A DNA stretch of 64,000 nucleotides from Bacillota bacterium. Its GTDB lineage: Bacteria; Bacillota; Clostridia; Lachnospirales; Lachnospiraceae. The DNA lies in contig JAEZZQ010000017.1 of assembly GCA_023442465.1 (NCBI GenBank), forward strand, positions 57,981 through 121,980. Direction: 5' to 3'. A program made the translations under genes and the position numbers. Below are positions 33,842-42,228 of the stretch, piece after piece. The number at the start of each line of letters is the position of its first letter. The first letter of the stretch is position 1. The notes below the pieces were generated by a model. The model saw only the letters and a list, made by a program, of their open reading frames with translations, was not told the origin of the DNA and did not search any database.

Positions 33842-34417
33842 ATGAGCGATAAGAACGAAATCGCCCCTGATATGACAATTTATAAAGGGAAACCTTCCCC
33901 GGAAGGGCGGCTGCCCAGAGAGACAGCGGTTTACGAGCTTTTAGAGAAATTGAACATTCCATATGAAAGGCTGGACCACGAGGCGGTGGCGAGCATAGAG
34001 GCATGTCAGGGTGTCGATAAGATTTTGGATATAAGATTATGTAAAAATCTATTTTTATGCAATGCTCAGAGGACGAAATTCTATCTTCTGTTAATGCCCG
34101 GAGAAAAGAAATTCAGTACGAAGGAAGTATGCAGACAGATACAAAGTGCCAGATTATCCTTCGCCCCGGAGCAGTACATGGAAAAACTTCTGAATATATC
34201 CCCCGGAGCGGTAAGCGTTATGGGGCTGATGAATGATAAGGATAACGAGGTGCACCTGCTTATCGACAGAGAAGTTCTGGAATCGGAATATCTAGGCTGC
34301 CATCCGTGTGTGAATACCACCAGCCTGAAGCTTAAGACGGCGGATGTCATATCACGCTTCCTCCCATATACAGGGCATGATTATACGGTGGTCGAGCTGA
34401 CTGACGATGAAAGCTAG
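33842..34417 (+). CDS. YbaK/ProX-type aminoacyl-tRNA editing domain protein
   Basis: 191 residues. The region ETAVYELLEKLNIPYERLDH, then CKNLFLCNAQRTKFYLLLMP (catalytic lysine region), ISPGAVSVMGLMND and LGCHPCVNTTSLKL are those of the prolyl-tRNA-synthetase-associated (ProX/PrdX) family, which hydrolyses Ala-tRNA(Pro) in trans. It lies 13 bp after argC and 11 bp before a GNAT gene, an unusual position inside an arginine operon. The role is quality control of proline codons by family knowledge; a link to arginine or proline supply is speculation. Confidence 0.88.
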   Translation: MSDKNEIAPDMTIYKGKPSPEGRLPRETAVYELLEKLNIPYERLDHEAVASIEACQGVDKILDIRLCKNLFLCNAQRTKFYLLLMPGEKKFSTKEVCRQIQSARLSFAPEQYMEKLLNISPGAVSVMGLMNDKDNEVHLLIDREVLESEYLGCHPCVNTTSLKLKTADVISRFLPYTGHDYTVVELTDDES

Positions 34418-34428
34418 GAGGAAAAGGT

Positions 34429-34872
34429 ATGGTTCGGACAATGACAATAGAGGATTATGAGGAAGTGCATGCGCTTTGGATGAGTATCAAGGGGTTTTCC
34501 ATACGCAGCATCGATGACTCCATGGAAAGTGTGGAACGCTTCCTTAAGAGAAATCCTGAAACCAGCGTAGTAGCGGTGGAGGACGGAAAAATCGTAGGAA
34601 CTATTCTTTGCGGCCACGATGGGAGAAGGGGCTGCATGTACCATGTATGCGTACACGAAGCCTACCGCAGAAGAAGCATTGGAGAGTCTATGGTGGCGGC
34701 AGCGGTGAAGGCTCTTAAGGCGGAGCATATTAGTAAGGTATCGTTGATCGCCTTTACAAAAAACAGCATGGGGAACGCTTTTTGGAGCCGCATCGGATGG
34801 ACAAAGCGCGAGGATTTGAATTATTATGATTTTGTTTTAGATGAAGAAAATATAGAAGCTATTAACAAGTAA
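34429..34872 (+). CDS. GNAT family N-acetyltransferase
   Basis: 147 residues. The core pattern is VVAVEDGKIVGTILCGHDGR, YHVCVHEAYRRRSIGESMVA (acetyl-CoA pyrophosphate loop, R/Q-x-x-R/I-G-x shape) and NAFWSRIGWTKREDLNYYDF. RBS AGGAGGAAAAGG. It is in the arginine cluster 66 bp before argJ. A bifunctional ArgJ can itself make N-acetylglutamate, so this enzyme could be a separate glutamate acetyltransferase or a protein/amine acetylase; it cannot be decided here. Confidence 0.85.
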   Translation: MVRTMTIEDYEEVHALWMSIKGFSIRSIDDSMESVERFLKRNPETSVVAVEDGKIVGTILCGHDGRRGCMYHVCVHEAYRRRSIGESMVAAAVKALKAEHISKVSLIAFTKNSMGNAFWSRIGWTKREDLNYYDFVLDEENIEAINK

Positions 34873-34938
34873 AAAGTGATCGGCAAATAAAGGATATGGA
34901 CTTATGGTAATGCTTAAGGACACCGGGAGGAGAAAAAG

Positions 34939-36162
34939 ATGGAGATTATTTCGGGAGGAGTAACTGCCGCAAAAGGATTCGAGGCAGCAGGCGCAGAAGC
35001 GAACGTTAAATATAAGAACAGGAAGGATATGGCACTCATATACAGCCAGATTCCTTGTAAAGCGGCGGGAGTGTTTACAAGTAATGTAGTAAAGGCAGCA
35101 CCTGTCTTGTGGGATAAAAATGTGGTGACCACCTCCCCCTATGCGCAGGCAGTAATTATAAATTCGGGAATCGCTAACGCCTGTACCGGTGTAAAGGGCT
35201 ATGAATACTGCAAACAGACGGCACAATGCGCGGCAAAAGAACTGGGAGTACCGGAAGACGCCGTGTTGGTGGCTTCCACCGGTGTTATCGGCATGCAGCT
35301 TCCCATAGATAAGATAACAGACGGAGTGTGCAAGCTGGCACAAGGAAAGGAGCGCAGTGAGCTCGCAGGAACGATGGCGGCAGAAGCGATTATGACCACG
35401 GATACCGTTTCCAAACAGGCGGCCGTAACTATCGAAATCGATGGAGTGACTGTTACGGTAGGCGGTATGTGTAAAGGCTCCGGCATGATACACCCTAATA
35501 TGTGTACGATGCTTGGCTTTGTGACTACTGATATTGCAATTTCCAAGGAGCTTTTGCAGGAGGCGCTAAGCGAGGATGTTCAGGACACCTTCAACATGAT
35601 TTCGATTGACGGAGACACTTCGACCAACGACACGTTGGTTGTGCTGGCTAACGGTATGGCGGGCAATCGGGAAATCGTGAACAAGGATGAGAATTATTAT
35701 AAATTCACACAGGCTCTTCACTATATTGACGAAACACTGGCGAAAAAGATGGCAGGAGACGGAGAAGGCGCGACCGCATTATTCGAGACAAAGGTCATCC
35801 ATGCGGCGTCGAAAAAGGACGCGAAAATACTTAGCAAAGCGGTAATTTGTTCCAGTCTGACCAAAGCCGCTATCTTCGGACACGACGCCAACTGGGGAAG
35901 GATACTCTGTGCACTGGGCTACTCAGGAGTGAACTTCGACCCGGAAAAAATCGAGCTTTTCTTCGAGGGCGATAACAGAAGGATGCAGATATATAAGGAC
36001 GGGGCAGCGGTGGATTACAGCGAGGAAGAAGCTACGGCAATCCTTTCGGAGCCGGAAGTCAGAGTGCTTGTAGATATGAAAATGGGCGATGCCGAAGCGA
36101 CGGCATGGGGCTGCGATCTGACTTATGATTATGTAAAGATAAACGCGGACTACCGGTCTTAA
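34939..36162 (+). CDS. argJ: Bifunctional ornithine acetyltransferase / N-acetylglutamate synthase
   Basis: 407 residues. ArgJ is made as a precursor that cleaves itself; the site is KGSGMIHPNMCTMLGF with Thr190 as the new N-terminal nucleophile. NSGIANACTGVKGYEYC and DANWGRILCALGYSG are further landmarks. It transfers the acetyl group from N-acetylornithine to glutamate. Whether it also uses acetyl-CoA cannot be told from sequence. A hairpin (36181-36200) and the repeated two-hairpin leader separate it from argB. Confidence 0.97.
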   Translation: MEIISGGVTAAKGFEAAGAEANVKYKNRKDMALIYSQIPCKAAGVFTSNVVKAAPVLWDKNVVTTSPYAQAVIINSGIANACTGVKGYEYCKQTAQCAAKELGVPEDAVLVASTGVIGMQLPIDKITDGVCKLAQGKERSELAGTMAAEAIMTTDTVSKQAAVTIEIDGVTVTVGGMCKGSGMIHPNMCTMLGFVTTDIAISKELLQEALSEDVQDTFNMISIDGDTSTNDTLVVLANGMAGNREIVNKDENYYKFTQALHYIDETLAKKMAGDGEGATALFETKVIHAASKKDAKILSKAVICSSLTKAAIFGHDANWGRILCALGYSGVNFDPEKIELFFEGDNRRMQIYKDGAAVDYSEEEATAILSEPEVRVLVDMKMGDAEATAWGCDLTYDYVKINADYRS

Positions 36163-36180
36163 AAAAGAGAGAGAAGCAGA

Positions 36181-36200
36181 GCTTACGCAGAAGCGTAAGC
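36181..36200. other. Perfect tetraloop hairpin between argJ and argB
   Basis: GCTTACGC-AGAA-GCGTAAGC, a perfect 8-bp stem. No T-run follows, so it is more likely an mRNA-processing or stability hairpin than a terminator. Confidence 0.45.
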
Positions 36201-36261
36201 GTGAAGCATCGGGCGCGGTAAGAATGAAAGTAAGGAAAAAGAAAAAATCAGGAGATGGAAG

Positions 36262-36324
36262 GTTGAAAGAAATGCACTTTCAACATCCTTGATTTGTACG
36301 CCCGTTAAAGCGGGCAGATGGGAG
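36262..36324 (+). promoter_or_regulatory. Two-hairpin leader element, copy B, upstream of argB
   Basis: Hairpin 1 at 36262-36284 is identical to that upstream of trxA. Hairpin 2 at 36300-36315 pairs GCCCG with CGGGC around TTAAAG, so the loop differs but the stem is kept. It ends in GGGAG (36320-36324), the ribosome site of argB. Confidence 0.7.
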
Positions 36325-36329
36325 CAACA

Positions 36330-37238
36330 ATGGATAAAGATATGACAGAGGTGTTAAAAAAGGCTGAGGTCTTGATAGAGGCTCTTCCCTACATACAGCG
36401 ATTTAACCGGAAGGTAATCGTAGTAAAATACGGCGGCAGCGCTATGAGCAACGAAGAGCTTCAAAGGAACGTGATCAAAGACGTTGCCCTGCTCAAGCTC
36501 GTAGGTTTTAAGCCGATTATCGTACACGGAGGAGGAAAGGAAATCAGCCGCTGGGTAGGAAAAGTAGGAAAAGAAGCAGAATTTGTAAACGGCCTTCGCG
36601 TTACCGACGAAGAGACCATGGAAATCGCAGAAATGGTACTATCCAAAGTAAACAAGAGCCTTGTAACAATGGTTCAGGAGTTAGGCGTAAAAGCAGTAGG
36701 CATCAGCGGTAAAGATGGCTGCCTCCTAAAAGTGGACCGCAAATATTCGGATGGCAAAGACATTGGCTTTGTGGGAGATGTCAAAGAAGTCAACCCTGAT
36801 TTGTTGTACGATTTGCTGGAAAAAGACTTCCTACCTATCGTAGCGCCTATCGGTCTGGACGATAATTTTCAGACCTACAACATCAATGCCGACGATGCAG
36901 CCTGCGCTATTGCCAAAGCGGTACACGCGGAGAAACTGGCATTCCTTACCGACATTGAAGGAATCTATAAAGATATCAACGATAAGGATTCCTTCGTCTC
37001 CCGTATGAAGGCATCCGAAGCGGATAAACTGATAGAAGACGGCTTTATAGGCGGAGGCATGCTTCCCAAGCTGGCTAACTGTACCTCGGCAATAAGAAAC
37101 GGAGTGAACAGAGTCCATATTCTTGATGGAAGAATCCCACACTGCCTGCTCCTCGAAATCTTCACCTATCACGGAGTAGGAACTGCAATCCTCCACGACG
37201 ACGACCAGCTCAATGACGTACCGGTATCGGAGTCATAA
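36330..37238 (+). CDS. argB: Acetylglutamate kinase
   Basis: 302 residues from ATG 36330 (6 nt after GGAG); the in-frame ATG at 36318 lies inside the leader hairpin region. Conserved: IVVKYGGSAM, IIVHGGGKEISRW, FVNGLRVTDEETMEIAEMVL, and the nucleotide-binding LAFLTDIEGIYKD and GGGMLPKL segments. It phosphorylates N-acetylglutamate and is usually the arginine-inhibited step. argD starts 37 bp after its stop. Confidence 0.97.
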   Translation: MDKDMTEVLKKAEVLIEALPYIQRFNRKVIVVKYGGSAMSNEELQRNVIKDVALLKLVGFKPIIVHGGGKEISRWVGKVGKEAEFVNGLRVTDEETMEIAEMVLSKVNKSLVTMVQELGVKAVGISGKDGCLLKVDRKYSDGKDIGFVGDVKEVNPDLLYDLLEKDFLPIVAPIGLDDNFQTYNINADDAACAIAKAVHAEKLAFLTDIEGIYKDINDKDSFVSRMKASEADKLIEDGFIGGGMLPKLANCTSAIRNGVNRVHILDGRIPHCLLLEIFTYHGVGTAILHDDDQLNDVPVSES

Positions 37239-37275
37239 TATTGCGTTCTCCCACAAACAGAAAGGAGCCTCCATT

Positions 37276-38472
37276 ATGAACCAGTCAGGAATGAAAGAAT
37301 ATATCGAAGAAGCTGAGAAAGCGCTTCTTCATACATACAACAGATACCAAATCGTGCTCGATAAAGGCGAAGGCGTCCACCTCTACGATATCGAAGGAAA
37401 GAAATATCTCGATTTCGTTTCAGGAATCGGAGTGTTCGCCCTCGGATATTGCAACAAGGCTTATAACGACGCTCTGAAAGAGCAAATCGACAAGCTCATC
37501 CATACTTCCAACTACTACTACAATGTGCCTGCAATTGAAGCTGCCAAAAAGATAAAGAAAGTCTCCGGAATGGACAGAGTATTCTTTACTAACAGCGGAA
37601 CCGAAGCGGTGGAGGGGGCAATTAAGGCAGCCAGAAAATATGCTTATTTAAAGGACGGCACCACGGATCATGAAATAATCGCTATGGAGCATTCCTTTCA
37701 TGGAAGGACAATGGGTGCGCTTTCCATAACCGGAACTCCGAAATACAGAGAAGCTTTTCAGCCGATGATAGGAAATATAAAGTTTGCACAAATGAATGAT
37801 TTTGAAAGTGTAAAGAATCTTGTAACGAATAAAACCTGTGCCGTTATATTTGAAACCATACAAGGCGAAGGAGGTATTTATCCCGCAGAGAAAGAATTTA
37901 TGGAACAGATAAAGGCTCTTTGCGAAAAAAAGGATATCCTTCTCATTCTAGATGAAATCCAGTGCGGAATGGGACGCACCGGGGAGATGTTCGCCTGGCA
38001 GCGCTACGGCGTGAAGCCCGATATCATGATGACGGCGAAGGCGTTAGGGGGCGGTGTTCCGGTAGGAGCATTCCTCATGACAGAGCGCGTGGCACAGCAA
38101 TCGCTCACCAGCGGAGATCACGGAACTACCTACGGAGGAAATCCTCTGGCAGCAGCCGCAATTAATAAAGTGCTTGATTTATTTGAGGAGAGCCATATAA
38201 TAGAAAATGTGAATTCGGTTGCGCCCTATTTGGAAAAGAAGCTGGATGAACTGACAGAAAAATATGATTTTATTAAGACGCGGCGCGGTGCCGGTTTCAT
38301 GCAGGGGCTTGAATTTACGAAGCCGGTAGGGGAAATCATCCAAAAGGCGCTGGATAACGGTTTGATTTTGATAAATGCAGGAACGCACGTTATCCGCTTC
38401 GTACCGCCTCTTATTATAACGAAAGCGGACGTAGACAATATGATCGCGATATTGGAGCGGAGCCTTTCATAA
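37276..38472 (+). CDS. argD: Acetylornithine aminotransferase
   Basis: 398 residues from ATG 37276 (AAAGGAG upstream). PLP class III aminotransferase: FTNSGTEAVEGAIKAARKY, EPIQGEGGI-like IFETIQGEGGIYP, LILDEIQCGMGRTG, and the PLP lysine in MMTAKALGGGVPVGAF. It makes N-acetylornithine from the semialdehyde. Last recognised arginine gene of the run; argF and argH are not in the window. The solute-binding protein starts 15 bp later. Confidence 0.96.
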   Translation: MNQSGMKEYIEEAEKALLHTYNRYQIVLDKGEGVHLYDIEGKKYLDFVSGIGVFALGYCNKAYNDALKEQIDKLIHTSNYYYNVPAIEAAKKIKKVSGMDRVFFTNSGTEAVEGAIKAARKYAYLKDGTTDHEIIAMEHSFHGRTMGALSITGTPKYREAFQPMIGNIKFAQMNDFESVKNLVTNKTCAVIFETIQGEGGIYPAEKEFMEQIKALCEKKDILLILDEIQCGMGRTGEMFAWQRYGVKPDIMMTAKALGGGVPVGAFLMTERVAQQSLTSGDHGTTYGGNPLAAAAINKVLDLFEESHIIENVNSVAPYLEKKLDELTEKYDFIKTRRGAGFMQGLEFTKPVGEIIQKALDNGLILINAGTHVIRFVPPLIITKADVDNMIAILERSLS

Positions 38473-38487
38473 ACGCGGAGGATTAGT

Positions 38488-40086
38488 ATGGGTCTTAAAA
38501 AAAGACTTTTAGGAACAGCAGTGCTTTTGTGTGCGGCAGCAGCCGTTGCAATAATCGGTTTTTCAGGGAAAACAATCAGTCAGGAGAAAGAAGAAACGAT
38601 TTTTGCCAAAAAGGAAGACACTATATATTTCTGGTATACGGATGAAGCGCTTACCGATTATTTACACAGCGCTGCGGTAGCCTATAATAAAGAACATGAA
38701 GTCCGGGTGATTCCGGTTCTTTCTTCCGGGCTGGAATATCTGGAGAATATAAATAAGGCTTCCATCCAGGCGGAGAACGTGCCGGATTTGTATATTATCA
38801 GTAACGATTCCCTGGAGAAGGCATATCTTGCCGGCCTGGCTTCCCCTATAGACGAAGGGAAGTGGGAGGCCATTAAGGAAGGTTATCCCGATGCTGCCAG
38901 ACTGGCGGTGACGTATAAAGGAGAGGTAATAGGCTACCCCTTCTATTTCGAAACAAGTGCGTTGCTGTATAACAAGACTTATTTGGAGGATTTTGCAAAA
39001 GCGCAGATTGAGGCAGAAGCGGATGCCGCGCTGGGAGAAGAGGCAATGGCTGAAATCCAGGCGAATGAGCCGGAGGAAACGGATCAGGATGCCGGCGTAT
39101 CCCTGGATGAGGGAGACATGCCCGATATCATAGAGGGGAACGCAGGCGAAGAGACCGTGGTAGATGCCGCTACGCAGGAAAAAATCGATGAGAGGATAAA
39201 GACTATTCTTCCGGCGACCATCGACGATATCTTGAACTTCGCCAATGAATACGACGCGCCGGAGCAGGTAGAAGCAGTCTTCAAGTGGGACGTAACGGAT
39301 ATTTTCTATAATTATTTTTTCGCGGGAAATTATATGATCGTAGGCGGTGAGTCGGGGGACAGCACGGCGAACATGAATATTTACAATCAGGATGCCATCG
39401 ATTGCCTGAAGGTATATCAGGATTTGAACCAGTTCTTTTCCATCGATACGAAGGAAATCAGCTATAAGGACATTATAGATGATTTCATCGCCGGCAAGAT
39501 CGTATACACGGTGGCTACCACCGACGTTGTGGCTAAGCTGGAGGAGGCCAGGGAAAACGGAACCTTCGCTTATGATTACAGCATAGCTTCGGTGCCGGAT
39601 ATCAATGAAAAACTATTGACAAGGTCCCTTTCGGTAACCAGCTGTGTGGTGGTGAACGGCTATTCCGATAAGCAGGATATTGCGAGCGATTTCGCGAAGT
39701 TCTTAACTTGTGAATATACCGATACGCTGTATGCGAGAACCGGAAAGGTAGCTTCCCGCTACGATGTGGATTACGGAAATATCAATCTTCAGGAGTTCGT
39801 GAACGAATACGAGATTTCAGTTCCGATGCCCAAGATGATAGAAACAAGCAATTTCTGGGTGGAGTTAGAAATTGCCTTTGCACAGATATGGGACGGCGCA
39901 GATGTGAACGACAGGCTGCGGGAGCTGTCGGAGAAGATCATGACGCAGGTCACCGGGGAGCCTTATACGGAGACAGCCATAGAGGAAGCCGAGGAAGAGT
40001 CTGAACAAATCGAATATCTGGACGAAGACGCGCTCAGGCAGGAGGCGCAGGAGAGCGGCGAGAGCACAGGCAATACCGGCGATTGA
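38488..40086 (+). CDS. Extracellular solute-binding protein with acidic insertion
   Basis: 532 residues. N-terminal hydrophobic helix (about 7-25) without a lipobox cysteine, so exported or membrane-anchored. DTIYFWYTDEALTDYLHSAA and NVPDLYIISNDSLEKAYLAG resemble family 1 (sugar/polyamine-type) binding proteins. Between the conserved LLYNKTYLEDFAK and the next helix a highly acidic stretch (about residues 172-232) interrupts the fold, and a second acidic tail ends the protein. No permease or ATPase gene is adjacent. The 15-bp gap from argD suggests it belongs to that transcript; an amino-acid-related ligand is a guess. Confidence 0.8.
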   Translation: MGLKKRLLGTAVLLCAAAAVAIIGFSGKTISQEKEETIFAKKEDTIYFWYTDEALTDYLHSAAVAYNKEHEVRVIPVLSSGLEYLENINKASIQAENVPDLYIISNDSLEKAYLAGLASPIDEGKWEAIKEGYPDAARLAVTYKGEVIGYPFYFETSALLYNKTYLEDFAKAQIEAEADAALGEEAMAEIQANEPEETDQDAGVSLDEGDMPDIIEGNAGEETVVDAATQEKIDERIKTILPATIDDILNFANEYDAPEQVEAVFKWDVTDIFYNYFFAGNYMIVGGESGDSTANMNIYNQDAIDCLKVYQDLNQFFSIDTKEISYKDIIDDFIAGKIVYTVATTDVVAKLEEARENGTFAYDYSIASVPDINEKLLTRSLSVTSCVVVNGYSDKQDIASDFAKFLTCEYTDTLYARTGKVASRYDVDYGNINLQEFVNEYEISVPMPKMIETSNFWVELEIAFAQIWDGADVNDRLRELSEKIMTQVTGEPYTETAIEEAEEESEQIEYLDEDALRQEAQESGESTGNTGD

Positions 40087-40123
40087 TTTAGGATTCCATT
40101 TTAGGTGTTCATTGAATATTTTT

Positions 40124-40198
40124 CCAATCATATGGGTAAGAATATCAGAGAAGAAGTTTTAAAAACTCTTTTGGTATACGGAGGACCCATATGATTGG
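40124..40198 (+). promoter_or_regulatory. 14-bp inverted repeat enclosing the ribosome site and covering the start codon of the YdcZ-type gene
   Basis: CCAATCATATGGGT at 40124-40137 is the exact reverse complement of ACCCATATGATTGG at 40185-40198. The right arm contains the ATG (40191-40193) and abuts GGAGG (40180-40185). In mRNA a perfect 14-bp stem would block initiation; a smaller hairpin (GTTTT/AAAAC) lies in the loop. It may be a translational switch. Confidence 0.6.
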
Positions 40199-40622
40199 AT
40201 TTTTTATTGCACTTATTTCCGGCGCTTTGATGAGCATACAAGGTGTTTTTAACACGCAGGTTACAAAGGATTCAGGAATCTGGGTGGCCAACGCTTTTGT
40301 ACAGTTTACTGCTCTCCTCGTCTGTCTGGGCGCATGGCTTCTTACGGACAGGTCATCCTTCGGCACGCTGCTGAAGGTGGAACCGAAATATATGCTGTTG
40401 GGCGGAGCTATCGGAGCCTTCATCACCTATACGGTAATTAAGAGCATGGATATGCTCGGACCTGCGCGGGCAGTAATGCTCATCGTGGTGGCCCAGCTTC
40501 TCGTGGCATATGTGATAGAGCTCTTTGGCTGGTTCGGTGTAGATAAGCAGCCGTTTGAAATGCGCAAAGTGATAGGAATGCTTATAACAATTGTAGGAAT
40601 TATCACTTTTAAATGGAAATAG
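40191..40622 (+). CDS. YdcZ/DUF606-type DMT transporter
   Basis: 143 residues in five hydrophobic helices: IGFFIALISGALMSIQGVFN, FVQFTALLVCLGAWLL, MLLGGAIGAFITYTVIKSMD, AVMLIVVAQLLVAYVIELFG, and VIGMLITIVGIITFKWK. This is half the length of EamA proteins, as expected of the DUF606 family, whose members dimerise. RBS GGAGGACCC. The 14-bp inverted repeat around its start codon suggests controlled translation. Substrate unknown. Confidence 0.88.
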   Translation: MIGFFIALISGALMSIQGVFNTQVTKDSGIWVANAFVQFTALLVCLGAWLLTDRSSFGTLLKVEPKYMLLGGAIGAFITYTVIKSMDMLGPARAVMLIVVAQLLVAYVIELFGWFGVDKQPFEMRKVIGMLITIVGIITFKWK

Positions 40623-40635
40623 GAAGAAAAGGCAC

Positions 40636-40664
40636 TTGTAAATGCCGGATAATTATCTTACAAT
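40636..40664 (+). promoter_or_regulatory. Candidate comEA promoter
   Basis: TTGTAA at 40636-40641, 17-bp spacer, TACAAT at 40659-40664, 86 bp before the comEA start. A hairpin TTGAAGGCTT/AAAGCTTTCAA follows in the leader. Confidence 0.4.
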
Positions 40665-40749
40665 GAAACTACAGTCGCATAGAGGGGTCTTCCTCATACG
40701 GTTGAAGGCTTCACGAAAAGCTTTCAATAAAGGAATATGAAAGGAAACT

Positions 40750-41478
40750 ATGCGGATGAACAACAGAATAATAAATAGGATGAAAAGCGGTATCGCAGCC
40801 GGGGCTTGCAGAAGGCTCCTTGTGCTTTTTCTTCTATCCCTTTGCCTGCTTACTGCCGGAGGCTGTGAAAGCAAGGAGGCGGTTCTCTTGGAGACGGAGG
40901 ATCTCGTATACGAGGAACCGGAACCGGCAAAAGAGGACGGGCAGGAAGAACGGGAGGCTGAGCCAGCGGCGAAGGAACAGATGGAGGAAGCCCATCTGTT
41001 TGTACATATGTGCGGAGCGGTGCGAAATCCCGGGGTCTATGAACTGGAACAGGGAAGCCGTATTTTTGAGGCAGTAGAGGCAGCGGGCGGATTTCGTGAG
41101 GACGCATGCGAGAATTATGTGAATATGGCACTGCAGTTGGAGGACGGCTGGAAAATCGTCATTCCGACGGTGGAGGAAAGCGAAGCCATGCTGGCGGCGG
41201 GAAACACATCAGAAGTTACTTTTTCATACGGTTTACCGGATGGTGCAGTTATTTCCGGTTCCGGAACGAAGGAAGCAGAAAGCGGGCTTGTCAATATCAA
41301 TACTGCTTCCAGGGAGGCGCTTTGTTCTCTGCCCGGTATTGGAGCGAGCAGGGCAGACAGCATTATCGCATATAGAGAAAAAAGCGGCGGGTTTGCAAAG
41401 CCCGAGGATATTATGCAGGTGGAGGGAATCAAAGAGGGAATGTTCTCGAAGCTGAAGGATAAGATTTGTGTCAAGTAA
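40750..41478 (+). CDS. comEA: ComEA family DNA-binding protein
   Basis: 242 residues. N-terminal signal with lipobox-like TAGGCES, so probably a lipoprotein rather than a transmembrane anchor. An acidic E/P-rich linker (about 45-80) precedes an SLBB domain (LFVHMCGAVRNPGVYELEQG) and a C-terminal helix-hairpin-helix pair (VNINTASREALCSLPGIGAS, FAKPEDIMQVEGI). ComEA binds incoming double-stranded DNA during transformation. The comEC partner lies 3.4 kb downstream, separated by a two-component system and a GerMN gene. Confidence 0.9.
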   Translation: MRMNNRIINRMKSGIAAGACRRLLVLFLLSLCLLTAGGCESKEAVLLETEDLVYEEPEPAKEDGQEEREAEPAAKEQMEEAHLFVHMCGAVRNPGVYELEQGSRIFEAVEAAGGFREDACENYVNMALQLEDGWKIVIPTVEESEAMLAAGNTSEVTFSYGLPDGAVISGSGTKEAESGLVNINTASREALCSLPGIGASRADSIIAYREKSGGFAKPEDIMQVEGIKEGMFSKLKDKICVK

Positions 41479-41524
41479 GCATATACTTTGGATAAATATT
41501 AAAAAGGGGATAACGAGGTGTGAG

Positions 41525-42211
41525 ATGAGCAAAAGGGTATTGGTAGTAGATGATGAAAAATTGATAGTGAAGGGTATACGGTTCAGTCTGGAGCAGGACG
41601 GTATGGAAGTGGACTGCGCCTATGACGGCGAAGAGGCGCTTTCCTATGCCAGAAGTAAGGATTACGATATTATTCTGCTGGATATAATGCTCCCGAAGTT
41701 TACCGGCTTCGAGGTATGCCAGCAGATTCGGGAATTTTCTAATGTTCCCATTGTTATGCTGACCGCAAAAGGGGATGATATGGATAAAATTCTGGGACTG
41801 GAATACGGTGCGGACGATTATATTACCAAGCCTTTTAACATTCTTGAGGTAAAGGCAAGAATCCGCGCGATCATGCGCAGGACGGAGAGAAAGGAAAAGG
41901 CGGAGGAAGCAGCGAAGATCATAGAGAGCAAGGATGTAAAGCTTGACTGTGAAGGAAGGCGGGTATACATTGCGGGAAAGGAAATCAATCTGACGGCGAA
42001 GGAATTCGAGGTATTGGAGCTCCTTATGCTGAACCCCAACAAGGTATACAGCAGAGAAGGCCTTCTGAAAATTGTATGGGGCGCGGATTATCCAGGGGAT
42101 GTTCGTACGGTGGACGTTCACATCAGAAGACTGCGCGAGAAGATTGAAGTGAGCCCGAGCGAGCCGAAATATGTGCATACAAAGTGGGGAGTAGGATACT
42201 ATTATGCCTGA
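41525..42211 (+). CDS. OmpR/PhoB family response regulator
   Basis: 228 residues; ATG at 41525 after GAGGTGTGAG. The receiver domain has DDE near the N-terminus, phospho-acceptor Asp in IILLDIMLPKFTG, and the conserved Lys in YITKPFN. The winged-helix effector contains INLTAKEFEVLELLMLNPNK and VRTVDVHIRRLREKIE. Co-transcribed with the histidine kinase 17 bp downstream. Regulon unknown; the nearby comEA, GerMN and comEC genes are obvious candidates. Confidence 0.94.
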   Translation: MSKRVLVVDDEKLIVKGIRFSLEQDGMEVDCAYDGEEALSYARSKDYDIILLDIMLPKFTGFEVCQQIREFSNVPIVMLTAKGDDMDKILGLEYGADDYITKPFNILEVKARIRAIMRRTERKEKAEEAAKIIESKDVKLDCEGRRVYIAGKEINLTAKEFEVLELLMLNPNKVYSREGLLKIVWGADYPGDVRTVDVHIRRLREKIEVSPSEPKYVHTKWGVGYYYA

Positions 42212-42228
42212 CTTGACGGGGTCTTATC

